Shown: positions 11,311 to 21,956 of the stretch, in pieces | Numbering within the stretch: the stretch's first letter is position 1 | Layout: every line of letters begins with the position of its first letter | Source: Zygnema cylindricum | Lineage: Eukaryota; Streptophyta; Zygnematophyceae; Zygnematales; Zygnemataceae | DNA length: 64,000 nucleotides | Direction of reading: 5' to 3' | Assembly: GCA_037447655.1 (NCBI GenBank) | Contig: JBBHKE010000697.1 | Coordinates: forward strand, 1-64,000 | Made by a program: the position numbers and the translations under genes | Notes under the pieces: model-generated | What the model was told of the DNA's origin: nothing | Database searches by the model: none | What the model saw: only the letters and a program-made list of their open reading frames with translations

Positions 11311-12388
11311 AGTGGGCAGAAAGGGTTAAGAGTGGACAAAGAGGAAGGAAGTGAGGTGAATAAATTTCGCTATAGACAAAAAAATGTCTTGAATAATGCT
11401 TGACGAGATAGATGATTCAGTGTTCCTCTAAATACGATACACCGCGCATCGTTATTAGTGTCAAAGTTTAAATAGTGTGTAAGTATACCGTCATTGACGC
11501 TAATTAAGAATTTGAAAATTAAAAAAAAAAAGGTTTATTCTAATTTCAGTGTTAACGCTAATTTGGAACAGCAAAAATGGAAAATTTTCTGTACGATTAT
11601 ACACATTATTATATGCATTCGTACAAAATATAAAAAATCGTACATCGTAGTGAAATTTAAATATCCGTACATGTCAGACTACTTTACTTGTCAGACCAAT
11701 CCGGTTTTTTTAGCGCACGTTCCTATGCGTACGTGTCCGATTTAATTTTTTTTTTGTAAACTTTTCACTTGAAAAGGTACATTTATGTACGGTCTGACAT
11801 CGACCGTACACCACGCTATTTAGATCTTATTGAACTTTAGTTCTTTAAGCTATTTTGTACGGTACCTCAATTAACGTCAAGGAAAAATTAAAATCATGTA
11901 TCCTATTTGAGGAAAAAAATCAAAATTTTAAGAACCCAAATTAGTGAATTTGACACTAATAACGATGCGCGGTGTAGCTCATGCCGGGACTTGCTAAGGA
12001 ATCTGCCAACTTGAGATGGGAGAAACGGATTGCCAAAAGGCCAAAAAGTAGAAATCTGGATTGGTGCGACAGGATTGGAGGCTCGTGGCGCGTTGACGTT
12101 TCTTCACGAGAAGTGGCTTCGTGGAGGCAGACCAAATCTCGCATCCAATAGGATATCAGACTTTGGATTTGTAAGACCGAACGGCTCCTTCCTCTTACAC
12201 GAGCGTCGAATCTCGTTTTCGTTTTTGATTAACATTTGTACGGATGACATTCACCATATATGCAGTATTCTTTTCCCGTTGCTCCATCGTCCTGTTCTCC
12301 TGCTGCCTATTGCTTGTTTTTGAGTTTTGACAATTCCAAGTAATCGTCGTTCCTTCACAATTTTATATCTTACTTCATTCTCTTACAA
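11311..12388. promoter_or_regulatory. Shared promoter region of LHCB-3 and LHCB-4, split by a MITE
   Basis: The two start codons are 1078 bases apart, about twice the spacing of the 1/2, 5/6 and 8/9 pairs. The excess is a MITE at 11438-11976. The promoter module shared with LHCB-1, -6 and -8 lies at about 12045-12265 on the LHCB-4 side: GCGACAGGATTGG, GTGGAGGCAGACC, CATCCAAT, then GTACGGATGACATTCACC and CATATATG. The G-box position reads TTACACGAGCG, so the CACGTG core is lost. The LHCB-3 side keeps only about 127 bases before the MITE. Confidence 0.75.
11438..11976. mobile_element. TACACCGCG-family MITE (copy 1), inside LHCB-3/4 promoter
   Basis: The 539-base element has matching inverted ends, TACACCGCGCATCGTTATTAG at 11438 and its complement ending at 11976. 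No transposase frame is present. The outermost TA on each side could be a TA target duplication. It is an inverted near-copy of 50740-51283, with shared internal blocks such as GTACGGTCTGAC and AAATCATGTATCCTATTTGAG. TIR length is about 26 bases. Confidence 0.85.
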
Positions 12389-14116
12389 ATGGCCGCTCTC
12401 GTCGCCTCTCCAGCACTTGCACCCTCCACTTTCGCAGGACAGACTTCTGAGCTCGCCCGAAAAGTCGGCCATGGGGAAGCCCGTGTGGTGATGCGCAAGA
12501 CGGCTGTGAAGGCCTCAGAGTCCATCTGGTATGGCGCTGACCGCCCTCTGTTCCTGGGCCCTCTCTCAGGAGATCCTCCCTCCTACCTCACTGGCGAGTT
12601 CCCTGGAGACTATGGCTGGGACACTGCTGGCCTCTCTGCTGATCCCGAGAGCTTTGCCAAGAACCGTGAGCTTGAGGTGACTATTGAGAAGCCTGCAAAC
12701 ACAATTCGTAATGAGCTGCTGAATGCCTTTTTGTTTGTGACTGCTTTTGACTGTTTTTTTAATTTGTCTTGCTCTGTTCTTCAGGCAATTTGTCTGTTAT
12801 TTCTAGTCCATGCCAGGTAGCCTGATAGAGCCTGTTGCTTGATGCAGTAGTTTGTCATCTGGTATAATTTGCTGCTGTTTATGTGCGTCGTGTATTGCCT
12901 TTTACGTATGTACTCTATTTTTCTTGACTTCACACAAGCCAAAGGCGATCAAAATTTTCAGAAAACTTACAGCTCAGAGTAGCAGTTGACGTGATGGCAT
13001 GTGAACATTCCAGGCTCTCACTCGTAACAGTAAATGTATTTGGTTGAATCAGTGTGTCCTGTTGCAAGTGGCATGGCAAGTTCTTTTAGCATGACCTTAC
13101 GCATTTGGCAGTTACAGAGAGTATTTTAGTACACTCTTTGTTTCTTGTTCCACTATGAGCTGACAACCAAAGATTTTTTTACATGCAAGCATCCATAATT
13201 TCACTGATCTGTTGATTTGTGGCATCAAAGTTTCTTTGCATGTGTGAGTGATCGCAGTGTTTCATATTTTTGATTAGCTCTGCACTGTTGAGAAACATGG
13301 CATTTTCATCTTTTTATTGTGTGTGAGATGGTACATGACTAAATGTAAATGACTGTTGCCTAGGATTTTGTGACCTGTTTATGTCTGGATTTTAAAGTAA
13401 CCATTCTTTAATTAGAGATTGTAGGCAACTTTGGCCAGTGTACTTTGACAATTTTACAGCTTTTTACCTCTTTATAACATAAACCTGATAATTTACAACC
13501 TTTATGCTATATTTTTTTTCAAAATGTAGATGCCATATACATTTGTTCGTGTCTCTCTAAATACTTGCTCTTCAATTCTCATGCTATGTTGTTGCAACTT
13601 TTTGTGTTCCAGGTGATCCACGCCCGATGGGCCATGCTCGGTGCTTTGGGCTGCCTGACGCCTGAACTCCTCTCCAACAGCGGAGTGAAGTTTGGTGAGG
13701 CTGTGTGGTTCAAGGCCGGTGCTCAGATCTTCGCTGACGGTGGACTTGACTACTTGGGCAACCCCAGCCTGATCCACGCACAGAGCATTCTCGCCATCCT
13801 CGGAACACAGGTGGTGCTCATGGGAGCCATTGAGGGATACCGTGTGGCCGGCGGACCCCTGGGAGAGGTCACCGACCCACTGTACCCTGGAGGAAGCTTC
13901 GATCCTTTGGGCTTGGCTGACGACCCCGAGACCTTCGCTGAGCTCAAGGTGAAGGAGCTGAAGAATGGGCGACTTGCCATGTTCTCCATGTTCGGATTCT
14001 TCGTCCAGGCCATCGTCACCGGAAAGTCTCCCCTCCAGAACTTGTCGGACCACCTTGCTGACCCTGCCACCAACAATGCCTGGGCCTATGCCACCGCATT
14101 CGTGCCAGGCCAATAA
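12389..14116 (+). CDS. LHCB: LHCB-4: LHCII chlorophyll a/b-binding protein (type RKT)
   Basis: Exons 12389-12676 and 13613-14116 are joined across a 936-base phase-0 intron and encode 263 residues. The stop is TAA, where the other copies use TAG. RKT, WYGADR, the helix ligands and the C-terminal [10 protein letters not shown] are intact. A distinctive change is ARKVGHGE in the transit peptide, where other copies have ARQ. The first intron bases (GTGACTATTGAGAAGCCTG) match LHCB-1 and LHCB-6. A central block near 13140-13320 is conserved in those introns too. It is paired with the frameshifted LHCB-3 and keeps the proximal promoter module. The MITE lies about 410 bases upstream of the ATG. Confidence 0.95.
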
Positions 14117-16323
14117 GAAGCTTCTTTTAGGCAGTGTTGATAGGTTCTACTAACCTAGGATTTTACAATGTAGGTTAAATAGATAGTGATTAGGCTGTTG
14201 ATATTTATTCTAGTAAGGAAGTTAGGAAACACAGTGTTGCAGCAACTTTGCGGTAATTTTACTGTCACTGTAGCTGTAAAAAGGATGTATTCATGGATAC
14301 TCTTAATGCAATGCTCGTCAAAGGCAACTGTTACTGTTCTCCATTTTGTGGCGGGTGCACTTTTGGTTTTGTTCTCATTTGGAGATACAATGTTGATTCG
14401 ATAATAGTGATCGGTACAGAAGTGTGTTTGCAAACATATTTCATTTCAAACTCTTCAATGCAATGCTCGTCAGCCGAAGATTCACTAAAGAAATTCGTGT
14501 GGCTGATGAATTTTTTTTTGGATGTATATTTTAGAGATTTTGCTTTAACTGTTGCATTTTGAATATTTTCACAGCGTTTCATGACAGAGTTATTACTTGG
14601 AACAGTAGCAAGAAGTCCTTTGTTCTTCTTTGATTGTGCCACCTGTCAATAACAACAAACACCAGACTTGTTTGCATGATATAGTGTGTGCATTGAACAC
14701 CCCCTGCATTACCGTAAATTGAGACATACAAATTGCCTGAGGAGAAGGGCAAAGGACGCTGTAAAGCTAAAATTGATCAGAAAAGGCTCGAAGTACCTGT
14801 GCAAAGTTTTTAAACTAAAATATCTAAACTGTTCACTGTAAATGGGCATTCTATAACTATAAATACGTCTGCGCTCTGGATGTCAATAAGGAACATTCAT
14901 GTCATTTCTTGTGTAAAAGTGATGACTGTTGCGTGGGGAGAAAGGAAAACGTCATAGTCGCCATGAAGTTTTTATGAATATAAGCTTCTAGTGAATTCCG
15001 AAAGAAGGATAGAGAAATCTCACCTTGTAAATTTTTTTGTCATGGCGGTGTTATTGGTGAAGTATAGAGATAGAATCTTCATGATGCATGCACAGAAAGG
15101 GTTGCCACTTCGCAGCCTCCGTAAAATCATAACAGTTAATAGTTGGATTTGACAAGCCAAACAGGAATTGAACCGTGAGTCAAACAATGAAAGCAACATT
15201 TCTGCTGTCGTGGTCACAGACTATCATGCAAGAGGTACAACTGCACTGGCATGTGATTGAAAACGTGCTGCAACTCTTTTGCTAGAAGCGAATTAAAAAG
15301 GCAGAAAACCGTGACTGCCATTATGGACAACAAAACAATTGAAAACTAACCAATAATGTCAAAAAAATTGGCTCTGCCGACCTACCTCATCAACAATTTT
15401 GGATTATACACCATATATCTCATACAAGATGTCTTCGTTTGCAACAACTCAAGATAGTTTACCCTCTCGCCTTTTGATTCAATTTACTATTTCTTAAAAC
15501 AGGACTATGTTGCTTGAGAAAGCTAACACAAACCGAAATTCCATTCCTCAATATTCAACCGCATTCACATAAAGTGGTAGATTGCACCACTGGTAGTACA
15601 TTTCAGAAAGAGACATCACAGTTGCTTTCTCTAACCTTCACAAAAATAAATGTTAGCAGGCTAGAATGTATCATTTTAGCTTCAATCTTCTTATTCTAGG
15701 GAAGAGCTACATAATTACTTAGCTTAAAGGATGCTTTATATTGGACTGGGCACAATTCAGTGGCATAAGCCCAGGCATCGTTGGTCCCAGGTAAGCCCAG
15801 AATGGACATGACATGAAACATCAGTAACAGTAACGATTTTTTTTTTAAAGATAAATTGTTATCTACACAAGGGAACCGATGACTATAACATCATCATGTA
15901 CGGCGCAGGAGAAAGTAGGAAAAAAACTGCACATCATAAATCGAGGCATACTTGATATGACATCACAGAATAACATTGACTAATCACAATCTGAAGAACA
16001 TTCAGTAGAAAACATTGAGCTCATGAGATATGAAGATCAATATAATGGAATCAAAAAGGTGTCTCCAATGAGAAAAAACAACATCGACTACAAGATAGAA
16101 AATTCTTTAGTGAATCTGCCCGCATTGCAGTCAGGAAACCATTATTAAATAATTTTACAGCCACATAGGGACATGAAAAATGCTGCAAATTTGCTACAAC
16201 GAAAAATTATGTTCTCTAGCTTTCAGACAAGAATAAATATTAACAACCTAAAATCTATCCATTTAACATACACTGCAAAATTCTAGGTAAGCACAACCTA
16301 TCTACACTGCCTACGGAGGCTTC
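14117..16323. other. Convergent spacer between LHCB-4 and LHCB-5
   Basis: No intact gene is seen. This is a diverged direct duplicate of the 7199-9497 spacer, with matching blocks in the same order: 3'UTR, a CGCCATGAAGTT block, a block ending in the LHCB relic, then the opposing 3'UTR. It lacks part of the material after the relic. Its ends again carry homologous LHCB 3'UTRs in inverted orientation. Confidence 0.75.
15738..15790 (-). pseudogene. LHCB exon-2 3'-end relic (second copy)
   Basis: This aligns with the end of LHCB exon 2 on the minus strand better than its partner at 8661. ATTGGACTGGGCAC, GTGGCATAAGCCCAGGCAT and GTTGGT..CAGG correspond to the codons for [14 protein letters not shown]. 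The stop position is changed. Similarity ends at about 15790. It is a fossil of a minus-strand LHCB gene that existed before the spacer duplicated. Confidence 0.7.
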
Positions 16324-17857
16324 CTATTGGCCCGGCACGAATGCGGTGGCATAGGCCCAGGCATTGTTGGTGGCAGGGTCAGCAAGGTGGTCCGACAAGT
16401 TCTGGAGGGGAGACTTTCCAGTGACGATGGCCTGGACGAAGAATCCGAACATGGAGAACATGGCAAGTCGCCCATTCTTCAGCTCCTTCACCTTGAGCTC
16501 AGCGAAGGTCTCGGGGTCGTCAGCCAAGCCCAAAGGATCGAAGCTTCCTCCAGGGTACAGTGGGTCGGTGACCTCTCCCAAGGGTCCGCCAGCCACACGG
16601 TATCCCTCAATGGCTCCCATGAGCACCACCTGTGTTCCGAGGATGGCGAGAATGCTCTGTGCGTGGATCAGGCTGGGGTTGCCCAAGTAGTCAAGTCCAC
16701 CGTCAGCGAAGATCTGAGCACCGGCCTTGAACCACACAGCCTCACCAAACTTCACTCCGCTGTTGGAGAGGAGCTCAGGGGTCAGGCAGCCCAAAGCACC
16801 GAGCATGGCCCATCGGGCGTGGATCACCTGGATAAGACACATTAGCTCAACTCAAAAGCATGAGAGTGGAATAACGTGCATCAGAGATGCAAAATAAATA
16901 ACACTCTGTCAGGCTAAAGATGTGGCATCATAGGTTCTAGTCAATCAGCTGGCACTGCAGCATTTTTTTTCCAAATATGAACCCTCAAGCATGTAGAACA
17001 ATCCAAGAAAATCTGTATTTAAATCGTATCTGCCAGCCCACATTAGCATAAAATGCGTCTTGGAACTCCCAAGAAACATTGCTTTTTCAGAAAATCAAGC
17101 AGTCTTAAAAAGTCAAAAAACATGCACAGAAGGGAAAAAATCATGAAGGACACAGTAAACCTGAACAGCGAACACTTGCTCTTCTATTTTAGTGTCAACA
17201 ACGCCCAGATACTTCAAACTATTACTTCAGTCAGTAACTCAAAAAAGAATAACCATTAAAGGAGAGAGGGACACTAATACACTGAATAAATCTTATGCTA
17301 AAGGTGACTGCAATTTCAGTAATTGTGCTGCATTGACAGCAGATTTCCAGCTGGTACAAGGACTTGTTGAATCATGGAGCATGAGAAATTTTTTATTATC
17401 ATTCCGCGTTCACTACAAGATATAGAACAGACAATCTGCGAAGTTTACTACAACCTCTGCAAGAAAATCAGTAGACACATTTCTAGCTGCTGCTAATCGT
17501 CGACAAAAGTGCACAACAAAATGTGTAGTAATGTGTCAGAAGGTAAAAAAAGCAAGTCTGAGACTTTACCTCAAGCTCACGGTTCTTGGCAAAGCTCTCG
17601 GGATCAGCAGAGAGTCCAGCAGTGTCCCAGCCATAGTCTCCAGGGAACTCGCCAGTGAGGTACGAGGGAGGATCTCCGGAAAGAGGGCCCAGGAACAGAG
17701 GGCGATCAGCGCCATACCAAATGGACTCCGAGGCCTTCACAGCCGTCTTGCGCATCACAACACGGGCTTCGCCATAGCCGACCTGTCGGGCAAGCTCAGA
17801 AGTCTGTCCTGCAAAAGTGGAGGGTGCAAGTGCGGGAGAGGCGACAAGAGCGGCCAT
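16324..17857 (-). CDS. LHCB: LHCB-5: LHCII chlorophyll a/b-binding protein (type RKT)
   Basis: Exon 1 is 17570-17857 and exon 2 is 16324-16827, with a 742-base phase-0 intron, giving 263 residues. The start ATG is the one followed by AALVAS; the in-frame codons upstream are not ATG. The transit peptide differs only by VGYGE, where most copies have VGHGE. RKT, WYGADR and all ligand positions are kept. Donor context, intron sequence and the TATA region (TATATAAATGCTCCGGAAC on the minus strand) match LHCB-2, which lies on the opposite strand. The 5/6 pair is therefore an inverted relative of the 1/2 pair. Confidence 0.95.
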
Positions 17858-18370
17858 AGTGCACGGCAAGCGAAGGTGTAGTAGGATGGGAGAGCTTTGA
17901 ACAATTTAAGCAGTGTTGAGAGTGGAAGAAAGGATAGTTTTGAGCAAACCAAAGTGTGTTCCGGAGCATTTATATATGATATAGTCATTCTATTCAGTCA
18001 TTTCAGGATGGGAGACACGGATTACGAAACTCAGACAAAAAGTGAAAATCCGGTTGGAGCGACAGGATTGGACGATTGCTGCGGTTTGAAATTTCATCAC
18101 GGGAAATGGCTTCGTGGAGGCAGACCGAATCTCTCATCCAATGGCAGCTTCAGATTTGTAGGACCAAAACGGATCTTCCTCTTTACACGTGTATCGAATT
18201 TCGTTTTGGCTTTAGATTAGCATTCGTACGGATGACATCCACCATATATATCAAAACCAAGTACTGTAAGGTTTGACATAAGCTCCATCCATTGCCTAAA
18301 CTTTCTTTTGTCAATTCTTGGCAATCCTCTTTGCTAAACAAGCTTTTCAACTTACCTCCTTTCTCCTACC
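17858..18370. promoter_or_regulatory. Shared bidirectional promoter of LHCB-5 and LHCB-6
   Basis: The 513 bases between opposed starts repeat the 5137-5642 region in reverse orientation. The CCAAT/G-box module lies at about 18040-18262 and points to LHCB-6, with GGATTGG, CATCCAATGG, CACGTG at 18186-18191, GTACGGATGACATCCACC and ATATATATC. The LHCB-5 side has TATATAAA at about 17969-17976. The module therefore follows the LHCB-1/LHCB-6 gene lineage rather than a fixed strand. Confidence 0.8.
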
Positions 18371-20116
18371 ATGGCCGCTCTCGTTGCGTCCCCTGCCCTT
18401 GCACCCTCCACTTTCGCAGGACAGACTTCTGAGCTCGCCCGACAGGTCGGTCATGGCGAAGCCCGTGTCATTATGCGTAAGACGGCTGTGAAGGCCTCAG
18501 AGTCCATCTGGTATGGCGCTGACCGCCCTCTGTTCCTGGGCCCTCTCTCAGGAGATCCTCCCTCCTACCTCACTGGCGAGTTCCCAGGAGACTATGGCTG
18601 GGACACCGCTGGTCTCTCTGCTGACCCCGAGAGCTTTGCCAAGAACCGAGAGCTTGAGGTGACTATTGAGAAGCCTGCAAACACAATTTTTCATTAGCTG
18701 CTGAATGCTTTTTATTTTTTTTGACTGCTTTTGACTGTTTTTTTTTGTTTTTCATGCTCTGTTCTTCATGCGATTTGTCTGTTATTTCAAGTCCAGTGGC
18801 TGTTAGCCTGATAGATTGTGTTGCTTGATGCAGTAGTTTGTCATATGGTTTAATTTGCTGCGGTGTATGCGTCATGTAATGCCTTTTGTGTATGTACTTT
18901 ATTTTTATTGAATAACCCAAGCCAAATGCGACCGACATTTTCAGAAAACTTACAGCTCAGAGTAGCCGTTTCTTTCAACATGTTTACACCCAGTGACTTG
19001 ATGCCATGTGAACATTCCAGGACAATAAAATGTATTTGATTGTATCAGTACCTCCTGTTAGTGGCATAGCAAGTTTTTTTTAACATGGCCTTACAGAATT
19101 GACAGTTACACAGTACTTCAGTAGATTTTTTTTCTTATTCCTCAATGAGCTAACAAGCAAATTGCATGCAAGCATCCATAACTTCACTGATCTGCTGACT
19201 TTGTGCCATCTACGTTTCTTTACAAGTGTGAGTGTCTGTAGTGTTTCATTTTTGATTAGCTGTGCATTGTTGAGAATGACATGGCATTTTCATCTTTTAT
19301 CTTGTATCTGATGCTTATGGTAAATTACTATTTTTTAGATTTTTTGTTGACGTATTCATGTCTCTGGAATTTAAAGTAATCTTTCTTTTTTAAGAAATTG
19401 TAGTCATCTTTTGCCAGTGTACTTTGACAATTTTACAGCCTACTGTATGGTGAAGATGCTTTTTACCTCGTTATAACATCAACCTAATGAATTTACAAAT
19501 TCATGCTATACTTTTTTCAAAATGCAGATGCCATTTAGATATATTCGTGACTCTCTTGATGCTTGTTGTTCAGTTCTAACACTACTTTGTTGCAACTATG
19601 TTTGTGTTCCAGGTGATCCACGCCCGATGGGCCATGCTCGGTGCTTTGGGCTGCCTGACCCCTGAGCTCCTCTCCAACAGCGGAGTGAAGTTCGGTGAGG
19701 CTGTGTGGTTCAAGGCCGGTGCTCAGATCTTCGCTGACGGTGGACTTGACTACTTGGGCAACCCCAGCCTGATCCACGCACAGAGCATTCTCGCCATCCT
19801 CGGAACACAGGTGGTGCTCATGGGAGCCATTGAGGGATACCGTGTGGCTGGCGGACCCCTGGGAGAGGTCACCGACCCACTGTACCCTGGAGGAAGCTTC
19901 GATCCTTTGGGCTTGGCTGACGACCCCGAGACCTTCGCTGAGCTCAAGGTGAAGGAGCTGAAGAATGGGCGACTTGCCATGTTCTCCATGTTCGGATTCT
20001 TCGTCCAGGCCATCGTCACTGGAAAGTCCCCCCTCCAGAACTTGTCGGACCACCTTGCTGACCCTGCCACCAACAATGCCTGGGCCTATGCCACCGCATT
20101 CGTGCCGGGCCAATAG
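18371..20116 (+). CDS. LHCB: LHCB-6: LHCII chlorophyll a/b-binding protein (type RKT)
   Basis: Exons 18371-18658 and 19613-20116, with a 954-base phase-0 intron, encode 263 residues. The sequence reads [15 protein letters not shown] before WYGADR, with Ile at 34 where other copies have Val. Helix ligands and the C-terminus are intact. Intron start, intron body and 5' flank match LHCB-1, which is on the opposite strand, so these two are orthologous positions of a duplicated and inverted pair. The gene converges on the collapsed copy LHCB-7. Confidence 0.95.
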
Positions 20117-21606
20117 GAAGCCTCCTTTTAGGCATCATAGATAGGTTGTGCTCCTAGGATAGGACAGTGTAGGTTAAATGGATAGTTGCTAGGTTGTTAA
20201 TATTTATTCTAGTGGGGAAGCTAGGGAAACACAGTTTTTGTTGCAACAACTTTGCGGCAATTTTACTGTCACTGTAGTTGTTAAAAGGATGTATTCATGG
20301 ATACTCTTTAATGCAATGCTCGTCAAAGGCATCTGTTACTGTTCTCCATTTTGTGGCTGAGGCACTTTTGTTTTTTTTCTCATTTGGAGGTACCATGTTG
20401 ACTTGATTATACTGATCATTAAAGAAGTGTGTTTGCAAACATATTTCGTTTGAAGTCGTTACACAAAGTGTTTAAGTGTGGCAGTCTGAAAAAGATCATT
20501 TTTTTATACGTCATTAAAAAGTCCAAGTTATTTACTTCTGCTAGTATGACTTAGTAAATATGATTGTGTAAGTCGATAATTTTGTAAACTTGCCAATTTT
20601 TGACGATTTTTTTTCAACAAAAACATTTTTTATCATTTTCATTTCACTGTATAATGGAAATGATGTCTCATTTTGGTAATATGTCGTGAGTGCGACATTT
20701 GTCTTTCTTTTCAGGCTTTTCAACTGTCACAACTTAGGGAAACTCACCATTCATAAGATATTGTTTGATAGTGCACTTAAATGCTGAAAAACTGGACAGT
20801 TACGAATGAGCATTAATAGACTTCTTTTACATGCTAAAAACTGTTCCAAATTAAGGTCAATAGAAGATCCCTGTTACTCCGGTAATTTCGAATGTCAGAG
20901 TACATATGGGAGGATTATACTACGCTCGAGTAACAAACCCAATATGAATGGCAACAGTAATGTAAAAGGCTTCGTATACGACTTAAGTATACTACTCAAG
21001 CAGTGACAGAATCAATTAAAAAAAAAGGCACTCTTACCTTCGTTGATGTGAAACATGCCATTGCAATGTAAACTATTCACTCTCTCATACTGGTAAAACG
21101 AAAGTATCAATATCTGCTCCAAAGTGGACTGACAGGGACCATAGTGTTTACAGAACTAAATCATTGTTCTAAAGATAGATCGTTTAAGGAAGATAACAGA
21201 TGATTAAGACATATCATGTCAGGTGTAGGTGAAACAGGAAAACATTCACATCACAGTATAACACTGGCTAGTCAGTGAGGAGAACATCAACAGAAACATG
21301 AGCTCATGATACATCAAAATCAATATAATGGAATAAACATGGTGTCTCCAAAAGACAAAAAAGTCAAGTACATCAATGGAGTATTCCTATGGTCACAGTT
21401 GCCTCTAACGAGCATTGCATTAAAGAGTATCCATTGATACACGATTTACAGCTACAATAACATAAAAACTGCTGCAAAGTTGCTGCAACAAAAACTGTGT
21501 TCCCTAGCTTTCTCACTAGAATAAATATTAACAACCTACCAACTATCCATTTAACCTACATTGTCCTATCCTAGGTGAGTACAACTAAATTGTCTACGGA
21601 GGCTTC
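20117..21606. other. Convergent spacer between LHCB-6 and LHCB-7 remnant
   Basis: No gene is supported. It starts with the LHCB-6 3'UTR and ends with the LHCB-7 3'UTR, which are homologous and inverted. The interior is paralogous to 21957-24041 in direct orientation. For example, the AAAAAGATCATTTTT block near 20488 recurs near 22328, and the GAAAAACTGGACAGTT block near 20785 recurs near 23232. Confidence 0.7.
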
Positions 21607-21956
21607 CTATTGACCCGGCACGAATGCGGTGGCATAGGCCCAGGCATTGTTGGTGGCAGGGTCAGCAAGGTGGTCCTACAAGTTCTGGAGGGGAGACTTT
21701 CCGGTGATGAAGGCCTGGTCGAAGAATCCGAACATGGAGAACATGTCAAGTTGCCCATTCTTGAGCTCCTTCACCCAAGGGGTCGAAGTTGCCTCCCGGG
21801 TACAGCGGGTCCTCTACCTCTCCCAGAGGACCACCGGATACACGGTATCCCTCAATGGCTCCCATGAGCACCACCTGTGTTTCGAGGATGGCGTGAATGC
21901 TCTGTGCGTGGATCAGGCTGGGGTTGCCCAAGTAGTCAAGTCCACCATCAGCGAAG
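21607..21956 (-). pseudogene. LHCB-7: collapsed LHCB pair (exon-2 fragment fused to a partner's 3'UTR)
   Basis: The minus strand keeps about 350 bases of exon 2, from the 3' end up to the codons for ADGGLDY. It lacks 38 bases between GGNFDPLG and VKELKNG, which shifts the frame, and has missense changes in the helix-3 region. At about 21957 the sequence switches without a gap into TAGGAAGCCTCCTTTTAGGC. That is the stop codon and 3'UTR of a plus-strand LHCB gene. A deletion has therefore removed the rest of exon 2, intron, exon 1, the shared promoter and nearly all of the plus-strand partner. The coding piece carries [16 protein letters not shown] of the LHCB-10/11 type, as LHCB-3 does. Confidence 0.85.
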
